Program-made: the position numbers and the translations under genes
Notes under the pieces: generated by a model
The model's database searches: none
Told to the model about the DNA's origin: nothing
The model's input: only the letters and a program-made list of their open reading frames with translations
Assembly (NCBI GenBank): GCA_028571685.1
Contig: CM053146.1
Coordinates: 65,505,431-65,569,430, forward strand
Length of the DNA: 64,000 nt
From: Heterohyrax brucei
Taxonomy: Eukaryota > Chordata > Mammalia > Hyracoidea > Procaviidae
Direction of reading: 5' to 3'
Shown here: positions 10,326-21,745 of the stretch, piece after piece
Numbering within the stretch: position 1 is the first letter of the stretch
How the letters are laid out: every line of letters begins with the position of its first letter

Positions 10326-10550
10326 CTTTTATCTGCATGGACTTACTGAGTGACTACTATACACTAGGCACTTCCTAAACACATTTTTCACAAAAATCCT
10401 GTGAGAGAATGATGACTCCATTTTACTGAAAGAAATACTGAGGCAGAGCAGTTTAACCTGCCCAGGGTCAGAGATCCAATTATATAGTGAAGCTAGGGTT
10501 TGAACTTGCATCCCTCTGACTCCAAAGTTCTCTGCCTCTCATAATACCAA
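10326..10550 (-). repeat. MIR SINE, antisense
   Basis: Near full-length in reverse: GAGTGACTACTATACACTAGG, CTCCATTTTACTGAAAG, ATACTGAGGCAGAGCAGTTT, CCTGCCCAGGGTCAGAGATC, TAGGGTTTGAACTTGCATCC and CTGACTCCAAAGTTCTCTGC. Confidence 0.9.
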
Positions 10551-10604
10551 CAGCGGTTATTACTTCTATTAGCTACAGATCAATCCACGCCCCAGAGGGA
10601 GACC

Positions 10605-10745
10605 TTATATGGTGCTTAAGAGCCCAAGCCTCGGCATCAGGGCTCCTGGGTCTGCATCTTAGCTTCATCTTTACCGGCTGTAACTATGGATAAGTCACTT
10701 ACCCCTTCTCAAAGCCTCAGTTTGATCATTTATAAAAGTTTATGA
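10605..10745 (+). repeat. MIR SINE, sense
   Basis: Tail-to-tail neighbour of the previous MIR. GGTGCTTAAGAGCCCAAGCC, CTGGGTCTGCATCTTAGCTT, TAACTATGGATAAGTCACTT and CTCAAAGCCTCAGTTTGATC match the MIR 5' half and core. Confidence 0.88.
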
Positions 10746-11435
10746 AATTATATTCAATTTCTAGTCAGTTGAATATAAACAAACTTTCTAATAGTAGAAT
10801 ATACAGTTACAAATACTTTAGTGGGCTATTTATGAAGCTTGTATGAGATTAAACATAACTAATGTAATGCACTATGCTTGCTGTATACTAAGAAGTCAGA
10901 GATACAGGCCCCAACCTGGCCCCTAAATCTTATATACCTGATGGTTGCTATGGTCTAACTCCTCTCTAGAAATCAGTTTTATTTTCTGGAACAGCAGAAG
11001 GGGTGGAGTTGGGATAAAAGGCAGAAAGACCTGTCTTCTTGGAGCTGGGATGGTGATTCAGACAAAGGAATTTCCAGAGTCCTCAACTGGAAAAGAAAGC
11101 ATATTTTCCCTCAAAAAAAAAAAAAAAAAAAAAACCATGAGAGGTCATATCAGAGATTAGCTTCACTATGGGATTCATAGATACATGTAGGTCAACTAAA
11201 ATATTCATCACCATTTAGGAAATCTCCTTTTTTGAGGAAAGCACCCTTCAGATTCCAAACAAATAATTTACATACAAAAGGGCTTTGGGAATGTAATCTG
11301 CTCATAAAATAGTTACTGCCCTGCTTTTACAGAACAGTTATTAAAATTCAAAGCTCATACACTGCTTGCCTAAGATTCTTTGCAAGTTGTTTCTTTCCCT
11401 AAGATTTTCTTAGAATGAAACATAAGTACACAGGT
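10746..11435. other. single-copy DNA with an A-run
   Basis: A poly-A run near 11114-11133 is not preceded by a recognisable element. Otherwise nothing is recognised. Confidence 0.5.
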
Positions 11436-11696
11436 TATTGCTTTAGTCACCTGCTACTGCTCTAACAGAAAATACCAGAAGTGGAAGGCTTCAGGAAGAG
11501 GAAGTGTACCGTCACTGTCTGGTGAGCCACACATCCATTCCTGAGTTACAAGTCCAGTCAACAAGAGAAATTATCACAGTCCAGTAGGCTGAGTCCAAAT
11601 TCAATGAGAGCATCTCAGCACAGGAACCTCAAGTCCAAAGGATGTGCTCTGCTCTTGTGCTGCTTTCTGGGGTTCTGGGGTCCTGGGGTTCCCAAT
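11436..11696 (-). mobile_element. MaLR-like LTR, antisense (3' part, interrupted)
   Basis: Starts CTTTAGTCACCTGCTACTGC, the reverse complement of a solitary-LTR 3' end ending CTAAGACA-like, and continues CAGTCCAGTAGGCTGAGTCC and AACCTCAAGTCCAAAGGATG. The same family recurs at 26.1, 35.5, 46.8, 47.3 and 60.9 kb. Interrupted at 11697 by another LTR and resuming at 12249. I recognise the class (MaLR/ERVL-like solitary LTR) but not the family name. Confidence 0.7.
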
Positions 11697-12248
11697 TGTG
11701 GTGGTCAGGATTATGTCAACTCGGCTAGTCCGTGTTTGGCTGCTGTAGTAAGTGGCAGGGCAGGGCCTGCAGTGGCTTCCCGCCCCTCAGCTCTCATCTC
11801 TCTGCCTTCCACCACCTACTGCCCGTCACGTAGCCAGCAGCTCCTGCTTGCTTCTGGCGTCTGGTTCCTGCACTTGACTTAGCAGCTGCTGGATTCATCA
11901 ACCTTACAGCCAATGCTTGAGAGTCCTGTTCCCTGACCTGCCGATCCTGGGTTCGCCAGCCTCTGCTGCTCCATCTCGCCACCAGCTTGGGATCTGCTGA
12001 CCTACACAACCGTGATCTAGAATTCTGGTCTCTGACCTGCTGACCTTGGGTTCACCAGCTTCCGTGGCCACATGAGGCTTGTGCCAGGACTTGGAACATT
12101 AAGCATCTGCAATTGCGTGAGCTGTGTGCTATATATATATATATCTACATATCTATATCTATCTTTCCTTGTACTTTATATATATAAATCTTTCTTTGTA
12201 CATACACGTGTTAGCGGTTTGCTTCCCTAGAAAACCCAGCCCAAGACA
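11697..12248 (+). mobile_element. nested LTR-like element, sense
   Basis: About 550 bases beginning TGTGGTGGTCAGGATTATGT and ending CCCAAGACA, inserted inside the surrounding antisense LTR. It contains repeated CTGACCTGC(TG/CG)A blocks, GCAATTGCGTGAGCTGTGTG, then a TA-rich segment (12132-12170) and TTCCCTAGAAAACCCAGCC near the 3' end, a layout typical of solitary LTRs with an AT-rich polyadenylation region. Family not recognised; boundaries inferred by comparison with the uninterrupted copy at 35.5 kb. Confidence 0.6.
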
Positions 12249-12455
12249 CCGATTTGCTGTGCTCACTTCTCTCCCTTATACTCCACAGGCTAGTAGCTTG
12301 AGTCCTGCCTCACCAACCCAACTGCTGCCCATTCACCCTCATCGCAGAGGCAGGATTCACAACACATGGGAGGAATCTCACCATGTTGGGACTCATAGCC
12401 GAGTCAAATCAATACATACATCTTGGGGGTACACAAGGCAATCCATGACACTTAT
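12249..12455 (-). mobile_element. MaLR-like LTR, antisense (5' part, interrupted)
   Basis: Continuation of the LTR that began at 11436: CTCACTTCTCTCCCTTATAC, AGCTTGAGTCCTGCCTCACC, CACATGGGAGGAATCTCACC and the end GGCAATCCATGACA. Confidence 0.7.
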
Positions 12456-12536
12456 TATTTTCAAATGTGTAAAATCTGGACTGGGGTGGGGAAGCATGGG
12501 ATAAATAACAACAACAAAAAAACAAAAACAAAAAAA

Positions 12537-12590
12537 CAGTTGCTGTCAAGTGGATTCTGACTCATAGTGACTCTACAGGAGTGGGATGGG
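12537..12590 (-). repeat. AfroSINE fragment, antisense tail only
   Basis: GTTGCTGTCAAGTGGATTCT and GACTCATAGTGACTCTACAG match the 3' tail; the head side is missing. Confidence 0.75.
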
Positions 12591-15529
12591 TCATATGAAT
12601 TAAAAAAATCAAGATGTTTTTAGTAACGTATTACAATGATCTTGAATCATACAGAAAGTCATACAGAAACTGACTTGAGTCCCATAACATAATAAAGCAG
12701 AGTCAACTCTTTATGAAACTAGGACAAAAAGAAACTTCAGTTTTCATTTGTTGGGGGTTGCTCTTGTCCTAATTACCTGAATGGATGCCTCAATCATCTG
12801 TAATATTCTTTGACTGTGGAAATCTAGTATTAGAACTGGTATTCTCCATGTCCATGGTAAGCCTTTAAAAAAAATGTGTTTCTTTTCACAATACATCAAG
12901 ATCATCCCAGACACTTAGAAGTATTTTCCATGAATTATAGTAAATGTTAAAACTTATGAAAAGCATTGCTACTAGGTAATCTTTGAAAGGACAGCTTATC
13001 TAAAGAGATGGAAGCAACATAATCATCTACTGTATGTCAGGAAACTATGGGTAATGGAATAAAAGCTGAGTTGGGAAAGGGAAGAACTAGTGTGCTGTGA
13101 AAACAGCCTACCATAGCCACTGCTTGCTACATGACTTGGGAAGGAGATGAAAGTACTTACAGAATCCACAGAATTCATGGGAAACTAGCAAACAAAACAA
13201 AACAAACACCCCACCCTAAAAAAAGAACTGACACTTCTAAATCATGGAAAAACAAAATTAGAACCTGAGATGACCATCTTCTTTCCATGAGTAAAAAGCA
13301 ACTGTAGGAATGACAACGTTGACGGTACACAGCCAAAAACTACAACTGAGACAAATAAAACCCTCATGTATGGTTACCATAAGGGGCATAATGAATGCCT
13401 AGCCAAAACCTGGGATCTGTAGCACAATTTCAGTTTTAATTAAAGCATTCAAAACCCTGAAGTAAAGAATGAAACAACAAAATTGGGTCTACTCTCTTCA
13501 AATGCTAAGACTGTCATTAAATTAGGTCTATTTGACCCAAAGAGAAGGATGATGGAATTATTAATAAAGCTCTTTAAGTAAAGGAGGATGCTTAAAAGCT
13601 TTTCATTTTCCACTGAGTTATAAATATAAAGGTCTATATACCACGATACACAATTACAATTGAACTTCTATTTGGTTGAAATTGAAAGCAAACATAGTTT
13701 AGAGTAGTAGAATGGGGTAAAGAGCATATGAAAATTTGCCACTTTACACATCTTTAAGAACAACTAGTTCTGGGCTATTTAATACAATTAACACATGGGG
13801 CAAAATGATGACAGACCTGTGGCAAATTGATACTCCCCAAGCGAAGAGAAAGCAAATCAGGAAATTCTGATGCTGTCATGACAATATGACTGATCATGAC
13901 ATCAGCAATTCCTAATTCCAAACTGAAAAGAACACTCCCAGGGCTGACACCACGTTAAACAGATCCTCCCAGAACCACCCTTTCCCAATCTAATATTTGA
14001 TCTAGTAGCAAATAATGATGATGTTTCAGTTCAAGGGATTACCAAGCATCAAAATCCTATTAGACTCTTCTATGCTGGGGAGAGTGCCAGAGGAAAAAAA
14101 AACTATCATGTAGTTAACTTTGTACTTTTTTCAGACCTACAAAATATATACTTATATTCCTATATCTAGATACTATGAATGTATAAATAACTTACAAAGT
14201 TACAAAATGCTTTTCAACACATTATCTCCTTCAAGTCTCAAGCAGGGAGACAGGAAAAGCATCACCCCCACATACTTTTTTTTTTAATAGGTGAGATAGG
14301 CTCAGATGAGTGAAGCAACATGTTCCAGGTCATGAAACCCAGCAATAAAAAATCTCAGGGCTGGATAGAATTAGTAAAGGTTAATGTCTGTGCCTGGTAT
14401 ATAACACTCAATAAATATTTCACTGACTGCTACTGTATCTCCTTAGATACCATAGCCAATAACAAATTCATTCCATCTACAACACTTTACCATCTGTATT
14501 AGAAATTTCTTTACTAGATGTCCCCCAAATCTGAACTCACCCATCATAGCTCTACTCTAGGACCACTCTCTTCTCAAATACTATTAATAGCTGCACTTAG
14601 AAAAAGCCAAATGCACAAAACATAGTGATCAAACCTTAAAGAATATGCTTCAGAGATTATATAAAACATGGGGAATTTGCACCCTAATCTTTATATATGA
14701 AAGGACCATAAAGCAATATTTTAATAAAAGCTGCATTTTTCATCAACGGGCTGATTTTGACTTATTAAGGAAATGAATTCTATAACTAAAGAGGTTTTCT
14801 TGACCTTAACTGTACTATCTGAATAATTTGGGCCAAACAAAAGTGTGCTTATTCATCTCTCTAAGATTGATGTCCTACAAATACTTGGATACAAACTACT
14901 TCATGCAATCTGAGATGTCACTGATTATAAGATGCCAGACAATCACTAAGAGGCTAGCATTTGAAAATAAAAGTGGACGATGGTAACTACAAGACACCCC
15001 AAATTATAAGATACTTCCTGATTTCTGAGATGTTGAAATGTGCAAACGTAAGTCTGAATCTATGAAATGTGGTGTGCAGCAGAGGAACACTGTAGGCATA
15101 TACGTGCTCTTTGATTCACAGCCTAGGCTCTAGAAATATGTATTTTTTTCAAACACTCATTTTTAACCTTCCAAAGAACACAGAGTTCCTAAGTGGTTAT
15201 AAGTAAGTGACTCATCCGTTCAGTTTTTCCAAGGAGATCTATCCGACAGTATGTCTCACGACTAGTGGGCACAGTATCTCCACAAGGCAGAATGACAACC
15301 TTCACCCTGATCTCAGCAGGAACAAGCTGAGCTGCATGCCTCTTTCCACATGTTTACAATCATGTAAACTGCCGCCTGCCGCATTTTATATGTACAGGGC
15401 ATTTATACAACGAGAAAGGGTAAATGGGGATGAAGTTAAATCTGTACATATTCACCAGACTTTTCTGCTCCACACCTCTTGTTACGAGTGCTTCAAAGGT
15501 GGTCATTGTAAACATAGCTTGGGAACATG
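12591..15529. other. 2.9 kb single-copy block
   Basis: Almost no recent repeats. A weak MIR-like stretch lies at about 14205-14345 (CACATTATCTCCTTCAAGTC, AGGTGAGATAGGCTCAGATG). No exon, promoter island or ORF with recognisable domains. Confidence 0.5.
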
Positions 15530-15595
15530 AACCCTAGACTGCAGGGTCCTTATGAGCTGGAATTAACTCAGCAACAACGTTGTGTTTTGTTTGGG
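15530..15595 (+). repeat. AfroSINE fragment, sense tail
   Basis: CTAGACTGCAGGGTCCTTAT, GAGCTGGAATTAACTCAGCA and ACAACGTTGTGTTTTG resemble the 3' third of the element only. Confidence 0.7.
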
Positions 15596-16299
15596 TTACT
15601 TCTCTGGCAAGTTTTGGTCACTCACACACGAACACGGACACACACACACACAGAGGTCAGTCCTCAATGCTGTTCTGGCAGACAGCATTAATTCCAGCCT
15701 ATGAGTCTGACAAATAGATTTCCATCTTTTTACAGAAACTGGAGTGCCAGTTCCCAGTTTCCCTAGGGCTTCACATTGGAAAAGTAATTTTTATATAGAT
15801 CATGTAAGTGAGATAAAAATCCATATATCTGAAATGGTTATCACAGCCCTCAAAATTGATATGAAATTACAAAATGAAGCAAGAGCAATAACTGAACAGC
15901 TGCGATGACCCAGTTTTAGAAAAAGATAGAGATGATTCACGCTTGTAGCAATGACCATCAGTGGATGTTAGCACCTGGCAGCGTGTGTATGGTAACTGGA
16001 CGATCTCACTGGTTCAGGAACTCAACTAGCCTCCATGCAACTTCCCCTTCTTCCTTCCTTAAGCAACTTGCATTTTTTCTTTTCACTTCTGATACAGTAA
16101 TAAAAGCAAGATAAAACAGTGCAACAGCCAATTTATTTATTGACTATATAGGTTGTTAAGCTAAAATTTGGGGGTTGTCTATGAATTTCATTTGTGTATA
16201 ATGTTTCCACTGTTACAAGACAATTATAATTGATCTTGGAAATTATCTTGTACAAATTACTGATGTTAACACACCAAACCACTGACATATTCCAAGGCC
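15596..16299. other. single-copy DNA with short (AC)n
   Basis: A small AC-rich run at about 15622-15651. Nothing else recognised. Confidence 0.5.
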
Positions 16300-16370
16300 A
16301 AAACTCGGGGCCTGGCATGTAGTAAGCACTTAAATAATGGTTCAATGAATGCAGGAATGAATGACTATAT
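16300..16370 (+). repeat. MIR 3' end, sense
   Basis: GGCCTGGCATGTAGTAAGCA followed by CTTAAATAATGGTTCAATGA is the standard MIR/L2-type 3' end. Confidence 0.75.
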
Positions 16371-16733
16371 AACATCTTCAAAATACATGCAAGTCCTACT
16401 CAAATATTATTATTCTATAAAACCAAAATAAAGTTATTATTTTGAGTTACCTGTGAATTCAATGATGAATTTTACATTTTAAATTATTCATAATACTCAT
16501 AATTTATCAGCCAAACTTCTTCAGCATTAAGAAATATCATTCCAAATTCTGTAATTCATAATCACTTGAATGATGTTCAAATATATTTTCAGGGCCCTTT
16601 ACAGAAGTCTTACAGTTCACTTCAGCTATTTATCATAAATATTATTAAGTATATCAGACTCAAAAATATTGAAAACCATTGTAAGAAATGTTTGCCCCAG
16701 TTGTGTGACTCTCTGTATGTTTTATTTTTTAAA

Positions 16734-17799
16734 AAATCATAATTTAAGCTTTTTTAAATTTCTTTTTTTTTTTATTTTTATTGTGATTAAGTGAAAGTAG
16801 ACACACCAAATCAATTTTGCATGCCTGCCTATCTGCAGCTCCTTCTGTTCTCCTTGCCTGGTGACAGCACACCCCTCCTTCTCCTTCTCTTGTAGTATCC
16901 TCTCAACAAGCGTCTGTCCCCTCTTCTCCACCCTCTTATCTCCCATCTAGAAAGAGACCAGCAGGACAGCCTCCTATAAATGTACCATAAAGTACACTGA
17001 ACCATAAAGTACAAATGAACCATAAAGTACACACACCATATGGTCACACTGTGTCCCTAAGACCAGTACATTTTTGTCTGAAGAGTTGACCTCAGTAGTG
17101 TTTTCTGGTCAGGGGCAGCAGCAGGTCTAGGGGCCATGCTTCCAGGGGATCCTCCAGGCCATAAGAGCATCAGTTCCTAGTCTTTTATCAGAGTTTTTGA
17201 ACTGCACCTCACTTGTTCCCATGTCACCATAGGAACTCTACATTTTGTGCCCCATCACAACTGTCTTTGGTGGTGGCTGGGCACCATCTGGTTCTCTGGT
17301 CACATGTTGATACAGTCTCCCATTCACACAGGTCCTTCTTTCTCCTGAGCTCTTTTTTCCTCATGTCTTTGTTGTTCTTGGAGATTATCTGTTCTGGATG
17401 AGCTAGGACCATTTGGTGTACCTCAGTTGGCACTTGCGATCTTTTAAGACCCTAAACACCACTCACGAATATGGGGTGCAGAAAACTCTTTTAGCAATAG
17501 GCTAATCAGGCCAACTGGTCTTGACATCCCCCAAAAGCATGGTCCCCAGACCCCCGCCCCTGCTTCTCTATCCATGAAATTTTGGATTGAGATTAGAAGA
17601 CCTTTCAGTTTATAGTGAAGTCTGGCTAAGCTTATCTGCTCTCTACTTTGTGCTGTCCCTGCTTTATTTCTATCAACTATCTAATCTATGACCAACCCTC
17701 TCCCTCCCTCCCCACCCCTATTGCCATCAAAGAGTCTTTTCTTCATATTTTTAAGTCCTTAGAGCAAGGGTCTCATATAAAAGTAAATCATAATTTAAG
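16734..17799 (-). mobile_element. 5'-truncated L1, antisense, with target-site duplication
   Basis: About 1.03 kb of L1 3' UTR in reverse, with the poly-A tail seen as a T-rich run at 16749-16785. Landmarks are CTGGGCACCATCTGGTTCTC, CGATCTTTTAAGACCCTAAA and CATGGTCCCCAGACCCCCGC. A 15-base direct repeat AAATCATAATTTAAG flanks it (16734-16748 and 17785-17799), marking target-primed insertion. No ORF2 coding sequence remains. The triplicated ACCATAAAGTACA motif (16983-17038) is a small internal expansion. Confidence 0.88.
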
Positions 17800-18329
17800 T
17801 TTTTGATGACTAACAATTAAAAAGTAATTGAAAATCATATAGCTTTTCTCATCTTATTACATGGCATTTAAAAAAATTGTATCAATAAGCAAGAATGGCA
17901 AATTATTGACAGTGGCTGAAGGTCTTCTTTCTACTTTAGTGTGTATTTGAAAATTTGCACCATTAAAGGTTTTTTTGTAATGATTTCAGTGTACTAGAAG
18001 TCTTGTGAGGTCGGTTTCAGATGATTCCAGACAACCAAGGCGCACTGTGTCTTGCAGCTGTAACACCTAAAAATTGACTACATAGCTGATTGCACATTTT
18101 CTTTTTAATAATCAGTCTGTTTTACCCTTTTTTGTATGAATCTCTTCCAAGAAATAAAACAATGGAAAAAAAATTAAAGAAGCTGAGACTACAGTCAGGA
18201 TACTACAAAGGTGACAGGGAATCCAGCAGGTAAGGCAACAAATCAAAGTGATTAAACAGACGGGAGTCAGGCCATTTCTACACTTGATGGTGAAAATGCA
18301 CTACCTCTAAATCAGCAGCATCTCTGGCT
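17800..18329. other. single-copy DNA, no gene seen
   Basis: AT-rich; nothing recognised. Confidence 0.5.
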
Positions 18330-18815
18330 CTAACTGACTCGCTCTCCTTCCTCCATATCCTCTATCCATTATTTTCCTCAAGCCAGAATTGCTGGAACCA
18401 CTTCTGTTTTTTCTTTCAACCAGTCCTTTCTTACTTACTCAAAAGTATTCTATACCCTGCTTCCAAAATAATTTTTATGACCTCTTTAGCCAGATCATTC
18501 TACTTCCTAAAACTCCCACATCAAATGCAGATTTCTGAACATCACTTGTACAGCACTCCACTTTCTGACTTACCCTTTACCTCTATTCCAGCTACTACTT
18601 GGGTTTTGGCCGCCTATGAACTCATGTTTTTCTGCCAGAAAACGGCCTCTGTTTTTCCATCAGCCAAACCACATTCATCCCTCCCACTGTTTACTCTGTT
18701 GAAATCGCAGCTCAAGGTCCACCCCTTCTGAGTTTTTCCTACTCATTTATTTTCCAGGACCTCTTGCTATATTTTCTCCACCTTGTATTAATGTCTAAAT
18801 TAGGCCAATTCAGCG
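18330..18815 (+). mobile_element. L2 LINE fragment, sense
   Basis: Pyrimidine-rich L2 3' ORF-derived signature: TCCATATCCTCTATCC, ATTCCAGCTACTACTTGGG, GAAATCGCAGCTCAAGGTCC, TCCTACTCATTTATTTTCC. Very diverged, so the boundaries are approximate. Confidence 0.62.
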
Positions 18816-19599
18816 TCTTTGCAATATAAACTCTTCTGTTGAGGAAAGCATGGCCCAGATTACCCTATACTGTCCATTATTTACTATACTGAAAGGCATC
18901 CTGTGAGAGCTCAGCAGTACTTATTGACTTGGCTTCACTATAAATCAGTAGTTCTCAGTCTCTTTTTCCACTCCAGCACACCTGAGGGTTACTATATACT
19001 CCCATCAGTCACTGTGGCCCATTTCAACATGATGCTTAGCCAGAGATGAGGACGCATACCCATCCTGACTTGAAAATCACTGTTATAAAGAATGAACCAC
19101 TAAGTGACTACAGGAATCCAGAAAAGATTACTTATTCAGAAGTATTTAACTTCAGCATCTCTGAACCACACCCGCTCACCCCCTCCCAAACTTTAATGCT
19201 TCACTGTATGGTACATGAAAATTGTTAACCTCTTGGCCTAAGAAGATTTAGAAATGATTCAATGGTTTCTCAAGAGAGTATGTATTTATTCAAACTCAAC
19301 ATGCTTTCAAAATGTATTTATAAGGATTAATGCAGTCTAGAATTCTTTCTTCTGTTATCTGTTCCTCAAGGCCAGAAAAGCCATCCGCCTGTTCCTTGCT
19401 TCTCTTCAATACAAAACAGCACAGCTTCTGAGATTGACTCCACCTAGTTCTATCCCCTAAGGACTGTCACTGTCATTTATACAGCATGGGGTGGTGGACA
19501 AGCCATGGCTTTTCAAGAAGCCTACCATCTTCCAAAGACAGTTCCATCACCTCTAGTTTAGCAACATTCACCTAAATATATTCTCTAACTGTAAAATGA
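18816..19599. other. single-copy DNA, no gene seen
   Basis: No repeat confidently assigned. CAGTAGTTCTCAGTCTC at about 18947 hints at an ancient MER5-like terminus but the rest does not follow. Confidence 0.45.
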
Positions 19600-19672
19600 A
19601 TCCCTGGATGGTACAAACGGCAAACACATTTGGCTGCCGTCCAAAAGGTGGGAGGTTTCAACTCCCACCCAG
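19600..19672 (+). repeat. AfroSINE, 'ATCCCTGGATGGTACAAACG' subtype, sense head
   Basis: Head half of the subtype that begins with (A/G)TCCCTGGGTGGTGCAAA-like sequence, through AAAGGTGGGAGGTTTCAACT and CCCACCCAGGGTGACC. It stops abruptly and faces the next fragment. Confidence 0.75.
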
Positions 19673-19689
19673 GGTGACCTTAGGTGTGT

Positions 19690-19812
19690 CCAAGTAGAGC
19701 TGTGCTCCATATGGTTACCACTGGATGAGTTTTTGAAAATAGATCTCCAGGTTCCTCTGGGTGAAAGTAAACCTCCAGCCTTTCTGGTAGCAGCCTGGTG
19801 CATTAGTACCCA
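19690..19812 (-). repeat. AfroSINE, same subtype, antisense
   Basis: GAGCTGTGCTCCATATGG, GAGTTTTTGAAAATAGATCT, CCAGGTTCCTCTGGGTGAAA and GGTAGCAGCCTGGTGCATTA are the complement of the same subtype, so the two halves form an inverted arrangement. Confidence 0.72.
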
Positions 19813-19849
19813 GTAGTCATAATCCTTTCAACCAACTCTGACCTTGAGC

Positions 19850-20425
19850 ATTTTTAAAAATTATTTTATTGTGCTTTAGGAAACCCTGGTAGTGTAGCAG
19901 GTAAAGCACCACATCAGCTTACCAAAAGCACAGCAGTTCAAACCTGCCAGGCACTCCTTGGAAACCATGGAGCAGTTCTACTCTGTCCTATAGGGTCACT
20001 ATGAGTCGGACTTGACTTGATGGTAGTGGGTTTTTGGATTGTGCTTCAAGCGCGAGTTTACAATCCAAGTCAATTCGTCATACAAAAACTTACAGACACA
20101 ATGCGATGTAACTCTAGCTGCTTTCCCTACCCTGTGACAGCACCCTCCTCCTTTCTGCCCTATATTTCCTGTGTCCATTCAGCTAGCTCCTGTCTCCCTC
20201 TGCCCTCTCATCGTGGCTCTGCTCAATTAGCCGCATGTATCGACTTCAGCCAAAAACACATTCTTTGCCTCTTTCACGCGATGTCTTACAGCCCAGTCCA
20301 AACTTGGTCTCAAGAGGTGGCTTCAGGAATGGTTTCACTTCTGGGCTAACACTGTGTCCAAGGGCCACATCTTCCGGGTACCCTCTGGTTTGTCAGACCA
20401 TCCAGTCGGGTCTTGTTAATACAGC
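19850..20425 (-). mobile_element. L1 3' UTR fragment, antisense, split by a SINE
   Basis: The L1 3' end (TTATTTTATTGTGCTT) at 19860-19876 continues after the SINE with GTGCTTCAAGCGCGAGTTTA, TCCTGTGTCCATTCAGCTAG, GTGGCTTCAGGAATGG and GGTACCCTCTGGTTTGTCAG. Only the terminal 3' UTR is present, so it is 5'-truncated. Confidence 0.8.
19877..20037 (+). repeat. AfroSINE, short type, sense, with target-site duplication
   Basis: Complete copy from AGGAAACCCTGGTAGTGTAG to the GGTAGTGGGTTTTTGG tail. ATTGTGCTT is duplicated on both sides (19868-19876 and 20038-20046), showing it inserted into the antisense L1 tail and is younger than that L1 piece. Confidence 0.93.
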
Positions 20426-20439
20426 GTTAACAAGCACTT

Positions 20440-20900
20440 TTGACCATCAGACTTTTTATCTTGCTTCTGAGTTGCTGACAACTACTCATCATAAACCATA
20501 GCTGTGCTCTTTGACTTTCACTAAAAATTAATCTAACTTCAGTTACACCTTCAGCTGCTACACAACATTCATTTTACTCATTTCCCAGTGGCTTCCTATC
20601 CATCCTACACAGAATTAATTTATAATCTTTTCTTTTTTTCCCTCAAACTCCCAATCCTATCTTCACTGTCAAATAAGGTAGAGATCATTCAACATTATTT
20701 ACGTGTAGTTCCCCAGTTTTTCTCAAATACATATCTATTTTACCGCATACCTTCCTGACATCATTCTTTATTCTCTAGGAGGAGAGATGTTCCTAATTCT
20801 TTCTAAATGTGGCTTTCTATTTGAATCTTTGATTTCAAATGAATTTACCCTCTCCCTTCTTCTCTAGAACCCACTGAATTGCTTCCTTCCCTCTATAATT
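20440..20900 (+). mobile_element. probable L2 LINE fragment, sense
   Basis: CATTTCCCAGTGGCTTCCTA followed by TAATTTATAATCTTTTC and CTTCCTGACATCATTCTTTA is in the order of the L2 ORF2 C-terminal region. Weakly preserved. Confidence 0.45.
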
Positions 20901-21556
20901 TTTATTGGCTACTTAATGATTTTTTTTACTATTAAAGTAATTTTTATTATGAAACTAATAATTTAATATACTGTCCTTTTTGAAATCAGTGCAGCAGGAG
21001 CAATGGCATTTTTTCCCAAGAAATTAATTTGGTCACGTCTTCTTGACTCTAAAAAAGAGGAAATGTTTTCATCACTCCTTAAGTAACTGTCCTATTTTAT
21101 TTCCCTCTTCTTTACTGTCAGAATTCTTGAAAGGCCATCCATCCATCCTTCTTCACTTTCCATTCTAGCTTCAGACCACTGTCATCTGGCTTCTGCCTCA
21201 GCCACTTGACCAAACAGCTCCCAGGCCCCATCTAACAGGATTGTAGTTCTGTAACAGCTTCAGCCACTCACCCTTAGGGAATTCCAAGATGCTTCCCTCT
21301 TTCGATTGTCCTCCTTTGCCCTCTTTTTTGCCTGCTATAGATTCTTTTTCATATCTGATCCCACCCATTGCCGGAGCTTTGGTAATTACCAATGAACAAA
21401 GGAGTACTGCCTCTATTGTTCCCATCCTGCCTCTTCTCCCAGCTTTCAAACTCCTGATTCCAACTTCTTTGAGTTTCTATTTCCCTGAGGTCATCAGCAT
21501 TCAGTACGCCCTTTGATGTCATCAGTGAAACTTGTAGACTCTCACTACAGCACTTG
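20901..21556. other. pyrimidine-rich single-copy DNA
   Basis: C+T-rich on the plus strand between 21120 and 21500; possibly further L2-like debris but no landmark is clear enough to assign. Confidence 0.4.
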
Positions 21557-21745
21557 TGAATCCCTCAGTGATGCAAATGGGTCAGCTCTCAACTACTGGT
21601 CAACAAGTTGGAAGTTCAAACACAACCAGGTACACCTCAGAAGACAGGTCTGCAGACCTGCTTCTGAAAACTCTATGAAGCAGCTCTACTCTGCACACAT
21701 GGATTCACCCTAAGTCAGAATCAACTTGACAACAACTAAAAACAA
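21557..21745 (+). repeat. AfroSINE, GTGATGCAAATGG subtype, sense
   Basis: AATCCCTCAGTGATGCAAAT head, CTGCTTCTGAAAACTCTATG body, GAATCAACTTGACAACAACT tail. The tail ends in the RTE-like ACAACAACTAAAAACAAC. Confidence 0.88.

Noticed and set aside
12124..12504. 126-codon plus frame starting in a TA repeat
   Set aside because: Crosses the boundary between the nested LTR and the outer LTR, so it is a chance frame.
18947..19075. Possible MER5-like DNA transposon
   Set aside because: Only the first ~17 bases fit; the remainder does not follow the expected order.
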